This document shows, piece by piece, positions 38,841-47,420 of a stretch of DNA of 64,000 nucleotides. Source of the stretch: Variovorax sp. OV329. GTDB taxonomy: Bacteria > Pseudomonadota > Gammaproteobacteria > Burkholderiales > Burkholderiaceae_C. Under the pieces are notes generated by a model. That model saw only the letters and a program-made list of their open reading frames with translations, ran no database searches and was not told the DNA's origin. The translations under genes were made by a program, and so were the position numbers. The stretch covers positions 372,001 to 436,000 of the forward strand of contig NZ_FOUG01000001.1 of assembly GCF_900114785.1 (NCBI RefSeq), given 5' to 3'. The stretch's first letter is position 1; the number at the start of each line of letters is the position of its first letter.

Positions 38841-39923
38841 ATGGCCATCTGCGACACCGACCTGATCCGCGCCTGGACCCAGGTGCTCACCCTTTCCAAG
38901 CTCAAGGCCGGCGACGCCGTCACCGTGCTGACCAGCGACCACACGCATCCGCAGACGCTGCGCTGCGCCATCACCGCTGCCACCATGTTGGGCGCCTGCG
39001 TCAGCCGGCTGGACCTTCCGCCGGTCAACGGCGAGAAGGCGCTCAGCCGCGACACGCTGGCCTACCTGGGCACCACGCCGCTCACCGGCAACCGCGCCGC
39101 CATCGCCGCGCTCAAGGCCAGCGATTTGGTGCTGGACCTGATGACGCTGCTGTTCTCGCCCGAGCAGCACGAGATCCTCGCCGGCGGCACGAAGATCCTG
39201 CTGGCGGTGGAGCCGCCCGAGGTGCTGGCCCGCCTGGTGCCCACCCTGGACGACTTCCACCGCGTGCAGGCCGGTGTGGCGCTGCTCAAGGGCAAGCGCG
39301 AGATGCACGTCACCTCGGCCGCCGGCACCGACCTGCGTCTGCCGCTGGGTGAATACCCCATCACCGCCGAGTACGGCTTCGTCGACCAGCCCGGCCGCTG
39401 GGACCACTGGCCCAGCGGCTTCGCCTTCACCTGGCCCAACGAGGGCGGCGCGAGCGGCCGCATCGTGCTGGCCAAGGGCGATGTGCTGCTGCCGATGAAG
39501 AACTACGTGGGCGAGCCCATCACGCTGACGGTGGAGAAAGGCTTCGTCACCGCCATCGAGGGCGATGCCGAGGCCGAGCTGCTGCGCGAGTACATCGAGT
39601 CCTTCGACGACCCCGAGGCCTACGCCATCTCGCACGTCGGCTGGGGGCTGCAGAAGCGCGCCTTCTGGTCCACGCTGGGCCTGTACGACCGCGAGGCCAC
39701 GCTGGGCATGGACGCACGCGCCGTGAGCGGCAACTTCCTGTTCTCGCTGGGCCCCAACAACGAGGCCGGCGGCAGCCGCACCACGGCCTGCCACATCGAC
39801 ATCCCGATGCGGCACTGCAGCGTCTCCGTGGACGGCCTGCAGGTGGTGAACGACGGCAAGGTGGTGGAGTCGCTGATGAAGCCGGCGAAGCTGGCCGCGG
39901 ACAAGGAGCCGGCCCATGCTTGA
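38841..39923 (+). CDS. nicX: 2,5-dihydroxypyridine 5,6-dioxygenase
   Basis: NicX is an extradiol-type Fe(II) dioxygenase that opens 2,5-dihydroxypyridine to N-formylmaleamate. The 360-aa product is family length. The iron ligands known from Pseudomonas putida fall at identical positions: His265 (ISHVGWGLQ), His318 and Asp320 (HIDIPMRH). It begins MAICDTDLIRAWTQVLTLSKL. A GGAG lies 8-9 bases before ATG 38841. Its stop overlaps the nicF start by 8 bp. Confidence 0.95.
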   Translation: MAICDTDLIRAWTQVLTLSKLKAGDAVTVLTSDHTHPQTLRCAITAATMLGACVSRLDLPPVNGEKALSRDTLAYLGTTPLTGNRAAIAALKASDLVLDLMTLLFSPEQHEILAGGTKILLAVEPPEVLARLVPTLDDFHRVQAGVALLKGKREMHVTSAAGTDLRLPLGEYPITAEYGFVDQPGRWDHWPSGFAFTWPNEGGASGRIVLAKGDVLLPMKNYVGEPITLTVEKGFVTAIEGDAEAELLREYIESFDDPEAYAISHVGWGLQKRAFWSTLGLYDREATLGMDARAVSGNFLFSLGPNNEAGGSRTTACHIDIPMRHCSVSVDGLQVVNDGKVVESLMKPAKLAADKEPAHA

Positions 39924-40536
39924 CGAGTCGCAGGTCTACCAGCGCCAGGGCTTCGGTGCCGGCCTGGGTCTTCAGCCGCCCATCGGCCTGCTGATCGTGG
40001 ATTTCGTGAACGGCTTTGCCGACCCCGGCACCTTCGGCGGCGGCAACATCCCCGGCGCCATCGACCGCACCGTGGGCCTGCTGGCCACCGCGCGCGAGCG
40101 TGGCTGGCCGGTGGCGCACAGCCGCATCGTCTATGCGGACGACGACAGCGACGCCAACGTCTTCAGCACCAAGGTGCCCGGCATGCTGGGGCTGAAGGAG
40201 CATTCGCCGGCCAGCGCCATCGTCGATGCGCTGGCGCCTGCGGCGGGCGAGCGGGTGGTGCGCAAGAACGTGCCCTCGGCCTTCTTCGGAACCGACCTGG
40301 CGCCCTGGCTCACGCAGCGCGGCGTGCGCACGCTGCTGGTGGCCGGCTGCGTCACCAGCGGCTGCGTGCGCGCTAGCGTGGTCGACGCCATGTGCTGGGG
40401 CTTTCGCCCGGTGGTGGTGGAGGACTGCGTGGGCGACCGCGCCATCAGCCCTCACGAGGCGAGCCTGTTCGACATGCGGCAGAAGTACGCGGACGTGCTG
40501 AGCCTGCAGGCGCTGTACGAACAGCTGCCGGCCTAG
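39916..40536 (+). CDS. nicF: Maleamate amidohydrolase
   Basis: NicF hydrolyses maleamate to maleate and ammonia. The 206-aa isochorismatase-fold protein has the cysteine-hydrolase triad Asp29 (LLIVDFVNGF), Lys117 (VRKNVPSAFFGT) and Cys150 (VTSGCVRAS), with the cis-peptide turn GCVTSG. It overlaps nicX by 8 bp and is the last gene of the nicCEDXF operon. The stop lies 27 bp from the convergent tetR stop, with no hairpin between. Confidence 0.94.
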   Translation: MLDESQVYQRQGFGAGLGLQPPIGLLIVDFVNGFADPGTFGGGNIPGAIDRTVGLLATARERGWPVAHSRIVYADDDSDANVFSTKVPGMLGLKEHSPASAIVDALAPAAGERVVRKNVPSAFFGTDLAPWLTQRGVRTLLVAGCVTSGCVRASVVDAMCWGFRPVVVEDCVGDRAISPHEASLFDMRQKYADVLSLQALYEQLPA

Positions 40537-40563
40537 CGTGAGGGCAGGGCGGCGAGCGGGCCC

Positions 40564-41241
40564 TCAGGGCGCCTGGAAGCCGCCCACAACGAAGCGCGTC
40601 ACCTGCTCGATCAGCGCTTCGGTGTCGTCGGGGTCGTAGAGGCCCGAGGGCGTCATCTCTTCCATGCGGTGCGTGTCCGAGAAGGCGTAGAGGTAGGTGC
40701 CGACCATCAGCGTCATGCGCCAGTAGGCGTCCAGTTCGCCCAGTTCCGGCAGGGCCAGGCGCAGGGCGTCCACGTAGCGCTGCGTGGACGATCCGTAGGC
40801 ATGCGTGCGCAGCTTGTACGAGATCTCCGGCGGCTCGGTGTGCAGGCGGGCCTGCAGGCGCAGGAAGGACCTGCCCTGCGGCGTGGCGCGCAAGGCGAGC
40901 GTTGGCGAGAGGAAGGCGTGCACGATTTCCCGTGCCGTGGGCCGGCCCTTGTCGAGCAGCGTCTCGAGCAGGTCCTCGCGCTGCCGGGAGATGACCTGGC
41001 CGCGGCGAAGAAAGGTCTCTTCGAACAATCCGTACTTGGAGCCGAAGTAGTAGCTGATGAGCGCCTGCGTGACGTTGGTGGCGGCTGCAATCTCGCGCAG
41101 CGTGGTGCCGGCGTAGCCCAGTTCGGCGAACTGCACTTCGGCGGCGTCCATGATCTCGTCGCGCACGGCGCTGGTTCCCTCCGGGCGCCCCGGGCCCTTC
41201 TTCTTGGCCCGTGCCGGGCGGCTCGCGCTACCTGTCTTCAT
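40564..41241 (-). CDS. TetR-family transcriptional regulator of the nic/transporter region
   Basis: The 225-aa repressor-like protein has an N-terminal basic arm (KTGSASRPARAKKKGPGRPEG). A TetR helix-turn-helix follows (about 30-75; ILDAAEVQFAELGYAGTTLREIAAATNVTQALISYYFGSKYGLFEETF-like region, read as MDAAEVQFAELGY, TTLREIAAATNV and YYFGSKYGLFE). The rest is a helical effector domain. Pseudomonas and Bordetella nic genes are controlled by a MarR-type NicR, so a TetR protein here is different. A motif shared with nicC and the ABC operon lies 5 bases upstream of its start codon, which suggests autoregulation. The effector is unknown; 6-hydroxynicotinate or 2,5-dihydroxypyridine are candidates. 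Confidence 0.9.
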   Translation of the reverse strand: MKTGSASRPARAKKKGPGRPEGTSAVRDEIMDAAEVQFAELGYAGTTLREIAAATNVTQALISYYFGSKYGLFEETFLRRGQVISRQREDLLETLLDKGRPTAREIVHAFLSPTLALRATPQGRSFLRLQARLHTEPPEISYKLRTHAYGSSTQRYVDALRLALPELGELDAYWRMTLMVGTYLYAFSDTHRMEEMTPSGLYDPDDTEALIEQVTRFVVGGFQAP

Positions 41242-41245
41242 GTAA

Positions 41246-41261
41246 TTAATCGCTTGTTTAA
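41246..41261. promoter_or_regulatory. Candidate TetR operator 4, between -10 and start of tetR
   Basis: TTAATCGCTTGTTTAA lies 5 bases upstream of the tetR start (minus strand), taking the place of a Shine-Dalgarno. A possible minus-strand -10 (TATACT, 41270-41275) stands just upstream of it. This geometry would let the protein shut off its own gene. Confidence 0.65.
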
Positions 41262-41481
41262 TATTTGGCAGTATATCGGCGGCGGCCTGTATTGAGGCAC
41301 AGGCTATCGAAGAATTGAAGCGTGGCGTGGCGTGGCGTAGTGGCCGCGTCCGGGATTCCACCGAGGGGCGGAGCCTTTTACCGGGGCGCATACTGCGCAA
41401 GCACAGAGGTAGCACAAGACCAGTAGCAAGACGCACTCGGTTCCTGACCCGGGAGCCGGGGGCGGCAGCCAGGAGACAACG

Positions 41482-43305
41482 TTGCTGCGAACCGATATCG
41501 CGAATCCGGCCTATTTCCACAAGGTCGTCGATTGCCAGTACGCCTGCCCGGCGCACACCCCCGTCCCCGAGTACATCCGACTGATCGCGCAGCGCCGCTA
41601 CGGCGATGCGTACATGATCAACTGGGTCTCGAACGTCTTCCCCGGCATCCTCGGGCGCACCTGCGACCGGCCCTGCGAGCCCGCTTGCCGGCGCGGCCGC
41701 GTGGAGCAGAGCAACCTGAAGGACCCGGAGCCGGTGGCCATCTGTCGCCTCAAGCGCGTGGCCGCCGACATGAAGGAGGACGTGCGCTCGCGCATGCCCC
41801 AGGTGGCGCCGCGCAACGGCAAGCGCGTGGCCTGCATCGGCGCCGGCCCGGCCTCGCTCACCGTGGCACGCGACCTGGCGCCGCTGGGCTACGAGGTGAC
41901 GGTGTTCGACGGCGAGGCCAAGCCCGGCGGCTTCATCCGCACGCAGATCCCGCGCTTCCGCCTGCCCGAGTCGGTCATCGACGAGGAGTGCGGCTACATC
42001 CTCGACCTGGGCGTGGAGTTCCGCAGCGGCCGGCGCATCGAATCGATGAAGGCGCTGCTCGATGAAGACTTCGACGCCGTCTTCGTCGGCTGCGGCGCGC
42101 CGCGCGGGCGCGACCTCGACCTGCCCGGCCGCCAGGAGGCCGGGGCGCACATCCACATCGGCATCGACTGGCTGGCCTCGGTTTCCTTCGGCCACGTGAA
42201 GAAGATCGGCCAGCGCGTGATCGTGCTGGGCGGCGGCAACACGGCCATGGACTGCTGCCGTTCCGCGCGCCGCCTGGGCGGCACCGACGTGAAAGTGATC
42301 GTGCGCAGCGGCTTCGAGGAGATGAAGGCCTCGCCCTGGGAGAAGGAGGACGCGGCGCACGAAGGCATCCCGATCATCAACTTCCACGTGCCCAAGGCCT
42401 TCGTGCTGGAGGGCGGCAAGCTGGTGGGCATGAACTTCGAGATCGTGAAGGCCGAGTACGACGCCAAGGGCCGCCGCAAGCTGGTGCCCACGGGCGAGCC
42501 CGATGCCTTCTTCGAATGCGACGACGTGCTCGTGGCGGTGGGCCAGGAAAATTCCTTCCCCTGGATCGAGCGCGACTGCGGCATCGACTTCGACGAGTGG
42601 GGCCTGCCCGTGCTGGACAAGACGAGCTTCCAGTCCACCGTGCCGCGCGTCTTCTTCGGCGGCGACGCGGCCTTCGGGCCCAAGAACATCATCACCGCGG
42701 TCGCGCATGGCCACGAGGCGGCGGTGTCCATCGACAAGCTGCTTCACGACGAGCCGGTCGAGGAGCGGCCCGCGCCCATGACCAACCTGGTGTCGCAGAA
42801 GATGGGCATCCACGAGTGGAGCTACGACAACGACACCTCCACCGACCTGCGCTTCCGGGTGCCTTGGGCCGAGGCGGAGAAGGCGCTGGCCAGCATCCGG
42901 GTGGAGGTGGAGCTGGGCTTCGACGCCGCCACCGCTTTCAAGGAGGCGGGCCGGTGCCTCAACTGCGACGTGCAGACGGTGTTCCACGAGACGACCTGCA
43001 TCGAGTGCGATGCCTGCGTGGACATCTGTCCCATGGACTGCATCAGCTTCACCGCCAATGGCGAGGAAGAGGACCTGCGCCAGAGACTGAAGGCGCCGGC
43101 ACTCAACGAGACGCAGGCGCTGTACGTGTCGGGCGGCCTGAAGACGGGCAGGGTGATGGTGAAGGACGAGGACGTGTGCCTGCACTGCGGCCTGTGCGCC
43201 GAGCGCTGCCCCACAGGCGCCTGGGACATGCAGAAGTTCCTGCTGAAGACGACGCCGGCCGGCGCGGGCGCCCGTTCGCAAGAGCCGCAGGAGGTGCATG
43301 CGTGA
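41482..43305 (+). CDS. FAD/Fe-S NAD(P)H oxidoreductase subunit of 2-oxoacid oxidoreductase
   Basis: The 607-aa protein is a GltD-like flavoprotein with extra ferredoxin domain. N-terminal cysteines (CQYACPAHTP; CDRPCEPACRRG) form the Fe-S region of the DPYD/GltD type. Two Rossmann motifs follow (VACIGAGPASLTVARDL near 113; VIVLGGGNTAMDCCRSA near 248). Near the C-terminus are two 4Fe-4S motifs, CIECDACVDICPMD and CLHCGLCAERCPTG. The start is TTG 41482 with AGGAG 6 bases upstream; no ATG is near. It overlaps the next gene in GTGA. It resembles the third subunit of the 2-oxoglutarate:NADP+ oxidoreductase described from Azoarcus, passing electrons between ferredoxin centres and NADP. Confidence 0.85.
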   Translation: MLRTDIANPAYFHKVVDCQYACPAHTPVPEYIRLIAQRRYGDAYMINWVSNVFPGILGRTCDRPCEPACRRGRVEQSNLKDPEPVAICRLKRVAADMKEDVRSRMPQVAPRNGKRVACIGAGPASLTVARDLAPLGYEVTVFDGEAKPGGFIRTQIPRFRLPESVIDEECGYILDLGVEFRSGRRIESMKALLDEDFDAVFVGCGAPRGRDLDLPGRQEAGAHIHIGIDWLASVSFGHVKKIGQRVIVLGGGNTAMDCCRSARRLGGTDVKVIVRSGFEEMKASPWEKEDAAHEGIPIINFHVPKAFVLEGGKLVGMNFEIVKAEYDAKGRRKLVPTGEPDAFFECDDVLVAVGQENSFPWIERDCGIDFDEWGLPVLDKTSFQSTVPRVFFGGDAAFGPKNIITAVAHGHEAAVSIDKLLHDEPVEERPAPMTNLVSQKMGIHEWSYDNDTSTDLRFRVPWAEAEKALASIRVEVELGFDAATAFKEAGRCLNCDVQTVFHETTCIECDACVDICPMDCISFTANGEEEDLRQRLKAPALNETQALYVSGGLKTGRVMVKDEDVCLHCGLCAERCPTGAWDMQKFLLKTTPAGAGARSQEPQEVHA

Positions 43306-45200
43306 CCCATCCTGCCAACCACAAGATTTCTGCCGTCAACGACTTCGTCATCAAGTTCGCCAACGTCAACGGCTCGGGCTCGGCCTCGGCCAACGAGCTG
43401 TTCGCCAAGGCCATCCTGCGCATGGGCGTGCCGGTGAGCCCGCGCAACATCTTCCCGAGCAACATCCAAGGCCTGCCCACCTGGTACGAGGTGCGGGTGA
43501 ACGAGGCCGGCCACCAGGGGCGGCGCGGCGGCACCGACATGATGGTGGCCATGAACCCGCAGACCTGGGATGCGGACGTGGCCGAGCTGGAAAGCGGCGG
43601 CTACCTCTTCTACGACAGCACGCGGCCGCTGCCGCCCTCGAAGTTCCGCGAGGACATCCACGTGATCGGCATGCCGCTCACCGAGATCTGCAACGCGGTC
43701 TACCAGGACCCGCGCCAGCGGCAGCTGTTCAAGAACATCGTCTACGTGGGTGCGCTGGCGGTGCTGCTGGGCATCGAGCCGGAGGTGATCGAGAAGCTCT
43801 TTTCCGAGCAGTACAAGGGCAAGGAGAAGCTGCTGGATTCGAACGTGCGGGCCCTGCACCTGGGCTGCGACTTCGTGCGCGAGAACCTGGCGCCCGGCAC
43901 CGTCGGCCTGCAGGTCAAGCGCGCCGACCGCGTGGGCAAGCGAATCTTCGTCGACGGCAACAGCGCGGCGGCGCTGGGCTGCGTGTATGGCGGTGCGACC
44001 GTGGCGGCGTGGTATCCGATCACGCCTTCGTCCTCGGTGGCAGAGGCCTTCCAGCGCTACTGCAGCAAGTTCCGCGTCGATGCGGCCACCGGCCAGCAGC
44101 GCTACGCCATCGTGCAGGCCGAAGACGAGATCGCCTCCATCGGCATGGTGGTGGGGGCCGGGTGGAACGGGGCGCGCGCCTTCACCGCGACCTCGGGGCC
44201 GGGCGTCTCGCTCATGACGGAGTTCATCGGGCTGGCCTACTTCGCCGAGATCCCGGTCACCATCATCAACGTGCAGCGCGGCGGGCCGTCTACGGGCATG
44301 CCCACGCGCACGCAGCAGGCGGACATCCTGAGCTGTGCCTACGCCTCGCACGGCGACACCAAGCACGTGCTGCTCTTCCCGCAGGACCCGCACGAATGCT
44401 TCGAGCACGCGGCCACCGCGCTGGACCTGGCCGACCGCCTGCAGACGCCCGTGTTCCTGATGACCGACCTGGACATCGGCATGAACCAGCGCCTGTGCGA
44501 GCCCTTCGAATGGGACGAGAGCAAGGCCTACGACCGCGGCAAGGTGATGACCGCCGCAGAGCTGGAAGCCGGCAAGGAGTTCGGCCGCTACAAGGACGTG
44601 GACGGCGACGGCATTCCCTGGCGCACGCTGCCGGGCACGCACCCCACCAAGGGCAGCTACTTCACCCGCGGCACCACGCGCGACCCGTATGCGCGCTACT
44701 CGGAGCGCGGGCCGGACTACATCTACAACATGGAGCGGCTGCTGCGCAAGTTCGCCAGCGCCGCGAAGCTGGTGCCGCCGCCGGTGGAGCAAGCGGCGGC
44801 GAAGAAGACGGACCTGGGTGTCATCTACTTCGGATCGACCACGCCGGCGATGCAGGAGGCGCTGCAGGTGCTGGAGGCCGAAGAGGGCGTTCACGTCGAC
44901 GCCATGCGCCTGCGTGCTTTTCCGTTCCCCGACAGCGTGGCGCAGTTCCTGGCCGAGCACAGCCGCGTGTTCGTGGTGGAGCAGAACCGCGACGCGCAGA
45001 TGCGCAGCCTGCTGGTCAACGAGCTGGGCGTGTCGCCCGAACAGGTGGTGGCGGTGCTGCACTACGACGGCACGCCCATCACCGCCCGCTTCATCGTCCG
45101 GGCGATCGTCGAGCGGGTGAAGGGAAAGTCGCCGCCGCCGGCCGCGAGGCCGCAGGGCCAGCCCGAGCCACCGCAGCCCCTCGTCACTCCGATGAAGTGA
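43302..45200 (+). CDS. 2-oxoacid:acceptor oxidoreductase, gamma-alpha fusion subunit
   Basis: The 632-aa protein joins a gamma domain (residues 1-190; FVIKFANVNGSGSASANELFAKAILR, RRGGTDMMVA) to an alpha domain (about 200-600; NSAAALGCVYGGATVAAWYPITPSSSVAEAF, IVQAEDEIASIGMVVGAGWNGARAFTATSGPG). This is the KorA/VorA arrangement of 2-oxoacid ferredoxin oxidoreductases. They use thiamine diphosphate to convert a 2-oxoacid and CoA to acyl-CoA. A proline-rich tail ends it. The start is GTG 43302, overlapping the previous stop. The oxoacid cannot be told from sequence; 2-oxoglutarate is the leading guess from the subunit layout. Confidence 0.87.
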   Translation: MTHPANHKISAVNDFVIKFANVNGSGSASANELFAKAILRMGVPVSPRNIFPSNIQGLPTWYEVRVNEAGHQGRRGGTDMMVAMNPQTWDADVAELESGGYLFYDSTRPLPPSKFREDIHVIGMPLTEICNAVYQDPRQRQLFKNIVYVGALAVLLGIEPEVIEKLFSEQYKGKEKLLDSNVRALHLGCDFVRENLAPGTVGLQVKRADRVGKRIFVDGNSAAALGCVYGGATVAAWYPITPSSSVAEAFQRYCSKFRVDAATGQQRYAIVQAEDEIASIGMVVGAGWNGARAFTATSGPGVSLMTEFIGLAYFAEIPVTIINVQRGGPSTGMPTRTQQADILSCAYASHGDTKHVLLFPQDPHECFEHAATALDLADRLQTPVFLMTDLDIGMNQRLCEPFEWDESKAYDRGKVMTAAELEAGKEFGRYKDVDGDGIPWRTLPGTHPTKGSYFTRGTTRDPYARYSERGPDYIYNMERLLRKFASAAKLVPPPVEQAAAKKTDLGVIYFGSTTPAMQEALQVLEAEEGVHVDAMRLRAFPFPDSVAQFLAEHSRVFVVEQNRDAQMRSLLVNELGVSPEQVVAVLHYDGTPITARFIVRAIVERVKGKSPPPAARPQGQPEPPQPLVTPMK

Positions 45201-45216
45201 GCCAGGAACAACGCGC

Positions 45217-46272
45217 ATGACCTACATCACCAAGCCCCGGCTGCACCATCCGACACTCGCCACCAACAAGGTGGGCTACACGCGCCGCGACTACGAGGGA
45301 AAGATCTCCACGCTGTGCGCCGGCTGCGGGCACGACTCGATCTCGGCCGCGATCATCGAGGCCTGCTGGGAGCTGGACATCGAGCCGCATCGCGTGGCCA
45401 AGCTCTCGGGCATCGGCTGCAGCTCCAAGACGCCGGACTACTTCCTCGGCGCCTCGCACGGCTTCAACACCGTGCATGGGCGCATGCCTAGCGTGCTGAC
45501 CGGCGCCAACCTCGCCAACCGCGATCTGCTGTACCTGGGCGTGTCGGGCGACGGCGACTCGGCCTCCATCGGCCTGGGCCAGTTCGCGCACGCCATGCGG
45601 CGCGGCGTGCGCATGGCCTACATCGTGGAGAACAACGGCGTGTACGGCCTCACCAAGGGCCAGTTCTCGGCGACGGCCGACCAGGGCTCAAAGAGCAAGA
45701 AAGGCGTGGTCAACACCGACAGCGCCATCGACCTCGTGGGCATGGCGCTGCAGTTGGGCGCCACCTACGTGGCGCGCGGCTTCTCGGGCAACAAGGCGCA
45801 GCTGGTGCCGCTCATCAAGGGGGCCATCAGCCACGGCGGGGCGGCCTTCATCGACGTCATCAGCCCCTGCGTGGCCTTCAACAACCACCCCGGCAGCACC
45901 AAGAGCTACGACTACGTGCGCGAGCACAACGAGGCGGTGAGCCGCATCGATTTCATCACCGGCCGCGAGGAGATCACCGCCGACATCAGTCCCGGCGAAG
46001 TGATGGACGTGCGACAGCACGACGGCACCCTGTTGCGGCTGCGCAGCCTGCACGCCGACTACGACCCCGGCGACCGCTATGCCGCCATGGCCTACATGCA
46101 GCGGCACCAGGCGCAAGGCGAGATCGTGACCGGCCTTTTGTACGTCGACCCGCTGGCCACCGACCTGCACACGGCGCTCAACACCTGCGATGCGCCGCTG
46201 AACACCCTGGCCGCACCAGAACTGTGCCCGGGTGTCACGGCGCTGGAGCGGATCAACAACTCCTTACGTTGA
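45217..46272 (+). CDS. 2-oxoacid:acceptor oxidoreductase, beta (ThDP-binding) subunit
   Basis: The 351-aa subunit carries the thiamine diphosphate site: TLCAGCGHDSISAAIIEACWEL, IGCSSKTPDYFL, and the GDGDSASIGLGQFAHAMRRG to ENNGVYGLTKGQFSAT motif. The cysteines of CAGCGH and GIGCSS are likely Fe-S or structural ligands. It starts 16 bp after the gamma-alpha gene. With the two preceding genes it makes a complete three-protein complex of the kind found in Azoarcus and Thauera. Confidence 0.9.
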   Translation: MTYITKPRLHHPTLATNKVGYTRRDYEGKISTLCAGCGHDSISAAIIEACWELDIEPHRVAKLSGIGCSSKTPDYFLGASHGFNTVHGRMPSVLTGANLANRDLLYLGVSGDGDSASIGLGQFAHAMRRGVRMAYIVENNGVYGLTKGQFSATADQGSKSKKGVVNTDSAIDLVGMALQLGATYVARGFSGNKAQLVPLIKGAISHGGAAFIDVISPCVAFNNHPGSTKSYDYVREHNEAVSRIDFITGREEITADISPGEVMDVRQHDGTLLRLRSLHADYDPGDRYAAMAYMQRHQAQGEIVTGLLYVDPLATDLHTALNTCDAPLNTLAAPELCPGVTALERINNSLR

Positions 46273-46346
46273 GCCGCCTTGCGCTGGCGGCAAAGCTGAT
46301 CCAGCATTCGCTGACGAGTCGAATCGCCAGATCCGGAGGGATTGCC

Positions 46347-46784
46347 ATGGCCGAGCGAACTGTCTTCCAGTCCATCTCGCGAAAACACGTGATCAGCCTG
46401 GGTCCGCACGCCACCGTGCGCGAGGCGGCGGGCGTCATGACGCAGGCCAACTGCGGCAGCGTGCTCATCCTGGAGCCGCCGGACCACCTGCTGGGCATCC
46501 TCACCGAGCGCGACCTGATGACGCGCGTGCTGGCGCGCGGGCTCGACCCCGACCACACGGCCGTGCGCGAGGTGATGACCCCCAATCCCATCTGCGTGCC
46601 GCCCGAGACGACGGTGTCCGACGCCGTCTGCCTGATGCTGGAGCGGGGCTTCCGTCATCTGCCGCTGATGCGCGGCAGGCTGATCCTGGGCGTGTTCTCG
46701 GTACGCGATGCACTGCCGCGCGAGTTGGGGCTGGCGCTGAGCCAGGCGGAGTTCAACGAGCAGCTGAACGACGTGCTGGGTTGA
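46347..46784 (+). CDS. CBS-domain pair protein
   Basis: The 145-aa protein consists of two CBS motifs (HVISLGPHATVREAAGVMTQANCGSVLIL and PNPICVPPETTVSDAVCLMLERGFRHLPLMR) that together bind adenine nucleotides. No enzymatic or channel domain is attached. GGAGGG stands before ATG 46347. It lies 74 bp after the oxidoreductase beta gene and may be co-transcribed, sensing the adenylate state, but its partner is unknown. Confidence 0.9.
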   Translation: MAERTVFQSISRKHVISLGPHATVREAAGVMTQANCGSVLILEPPDHLLGILTERDLMTRVLARGLDPDHTAVREVMTPNPICVPPETTVSDAVCLMLERGFRHLPLMRGRLILGVFSVRDALPRELGLALSQAEFNEQLNDVLG

Positions 46785-46804
46785 GGGGCGGGTGTTCGGC
46801 TGGC

Positions 46805-46826
46805 GGGTGTTACCATGGTGCTACCC
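46805..46826. promoter_or_regulatory. Candidate toxin-antitoxin autoregulatory palindrome
   Basis: An imperfect 22-bp palindrome centred on CCATGG (outer arms GGGT...ACCC) ends 16 bp before the antitoxin start. Ribbon-helix-helix antitoxins usually repress their own operon from such a site. No direct evidence beyond symmetry and position. Confidence 0.4.
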
Positions 46827-46842
46827 ACCCGCGGATACAGCC

Positions 46843-47127
46843 ATGTCCACCACGTCCCTGAAGCTTCCTGAAGAGATCAAGCAACTGGCCGCGGATGCGG
46901 CGGCGCAGCAAGGCATCACGCCGCATGCGTTCATGGTCGATGCCATCCGCTCGGCCGCACTGGCGGCACGCCAGCGGGCCGCCTTCGCGGCGGAGGCGGT
47001 CGCCTCCAGGCAGCAGGTCATGGAGTCGGGCAAGACTTACGGTGCGTCGGAGGTCCAGGACTATCTGCGCGCCCGTGCCCAGGGCAAACCGGCGGCCAAG
47101 CCCAAGGCCAAGACTTGGCGCGCCTGA
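46843..47127 (+). CDS. Antitoxin, ribbon-helix-helix type
   Basis: The 94-aa protein starts with a CopG/ParD-like ribbon-helix-helix (STTSLKLPEEIKQLAADAAAQQGITPHAFMVDAIRSA). A C-terminal tail rich in lysine and alanine probably wraps the toxin. The stop overlaps the toxin start by 13 bp. ATG 46843 is chosen because the frame before it does not look like protein. Confidence 0.85.
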   Translation: MSTTSLKLPEEIKQLAADAAAQQGITPHAFMVDAIRSAALAARQRAAFAAEAVASRQQVMESGKTYGASEVQDYLRARAQGKPAAKPKAKTWRA

Positions 47128-47420
47128 GTTACTCCCGGCGGGCGTTGGACGATCTGGACCGCCTCGTCGATTTCCTTCTGCAGCGCGATCCGCAGGCCGG
47201 ATTGCACACGGTTGAGTTGATCACCGAGGCGGTGAGCGTCCTGGAAAACCATCCGCTCATCGGCCGTCCGGCGGAAGAAGGCCTGCGGGAGCTGGTGGTC
47301 TCGCGCGGCCGCTCCGGCTACCTTGCGCTCTACAGTTACTTCGAAGCGCAGGATGCCGTCGTGATTCTCGCCGTGCGGCATCAGCGCGAGGTCGGCTACC
47401 CTGAGCCTCCCCATGCCTGA
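47115..47420 (+). CDS. Toxin, RelE/ParE superfamily
   Basis: The 101-aa product has the RelE/ParE fold: LSYSRRALDDLDRLVDFLLQRDPQAG, ENHPLIGRPAEEGLRELVVSRGRSGYLALYSY, and VILAVRHQREVGY at the end. Members cleave mRNA on ribosomes or poison gyrase; this one looks more ParE-like by its GLRELVV-SRGRSGY block. It begins with TTG 47115 inside the antitoxin gene. Its stop overlaps the AraC regulator start by 8 bp. Confidence 0.87.
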   Translation: MARLSYSRRALDDLDRLVDFLLQRDPQAGLHTVELITEAVSVLENHPLIGRPAEEGLRELVVSRGRSGYLALYSYFEAQDAVVILAVRHQREVGYPEPPHA

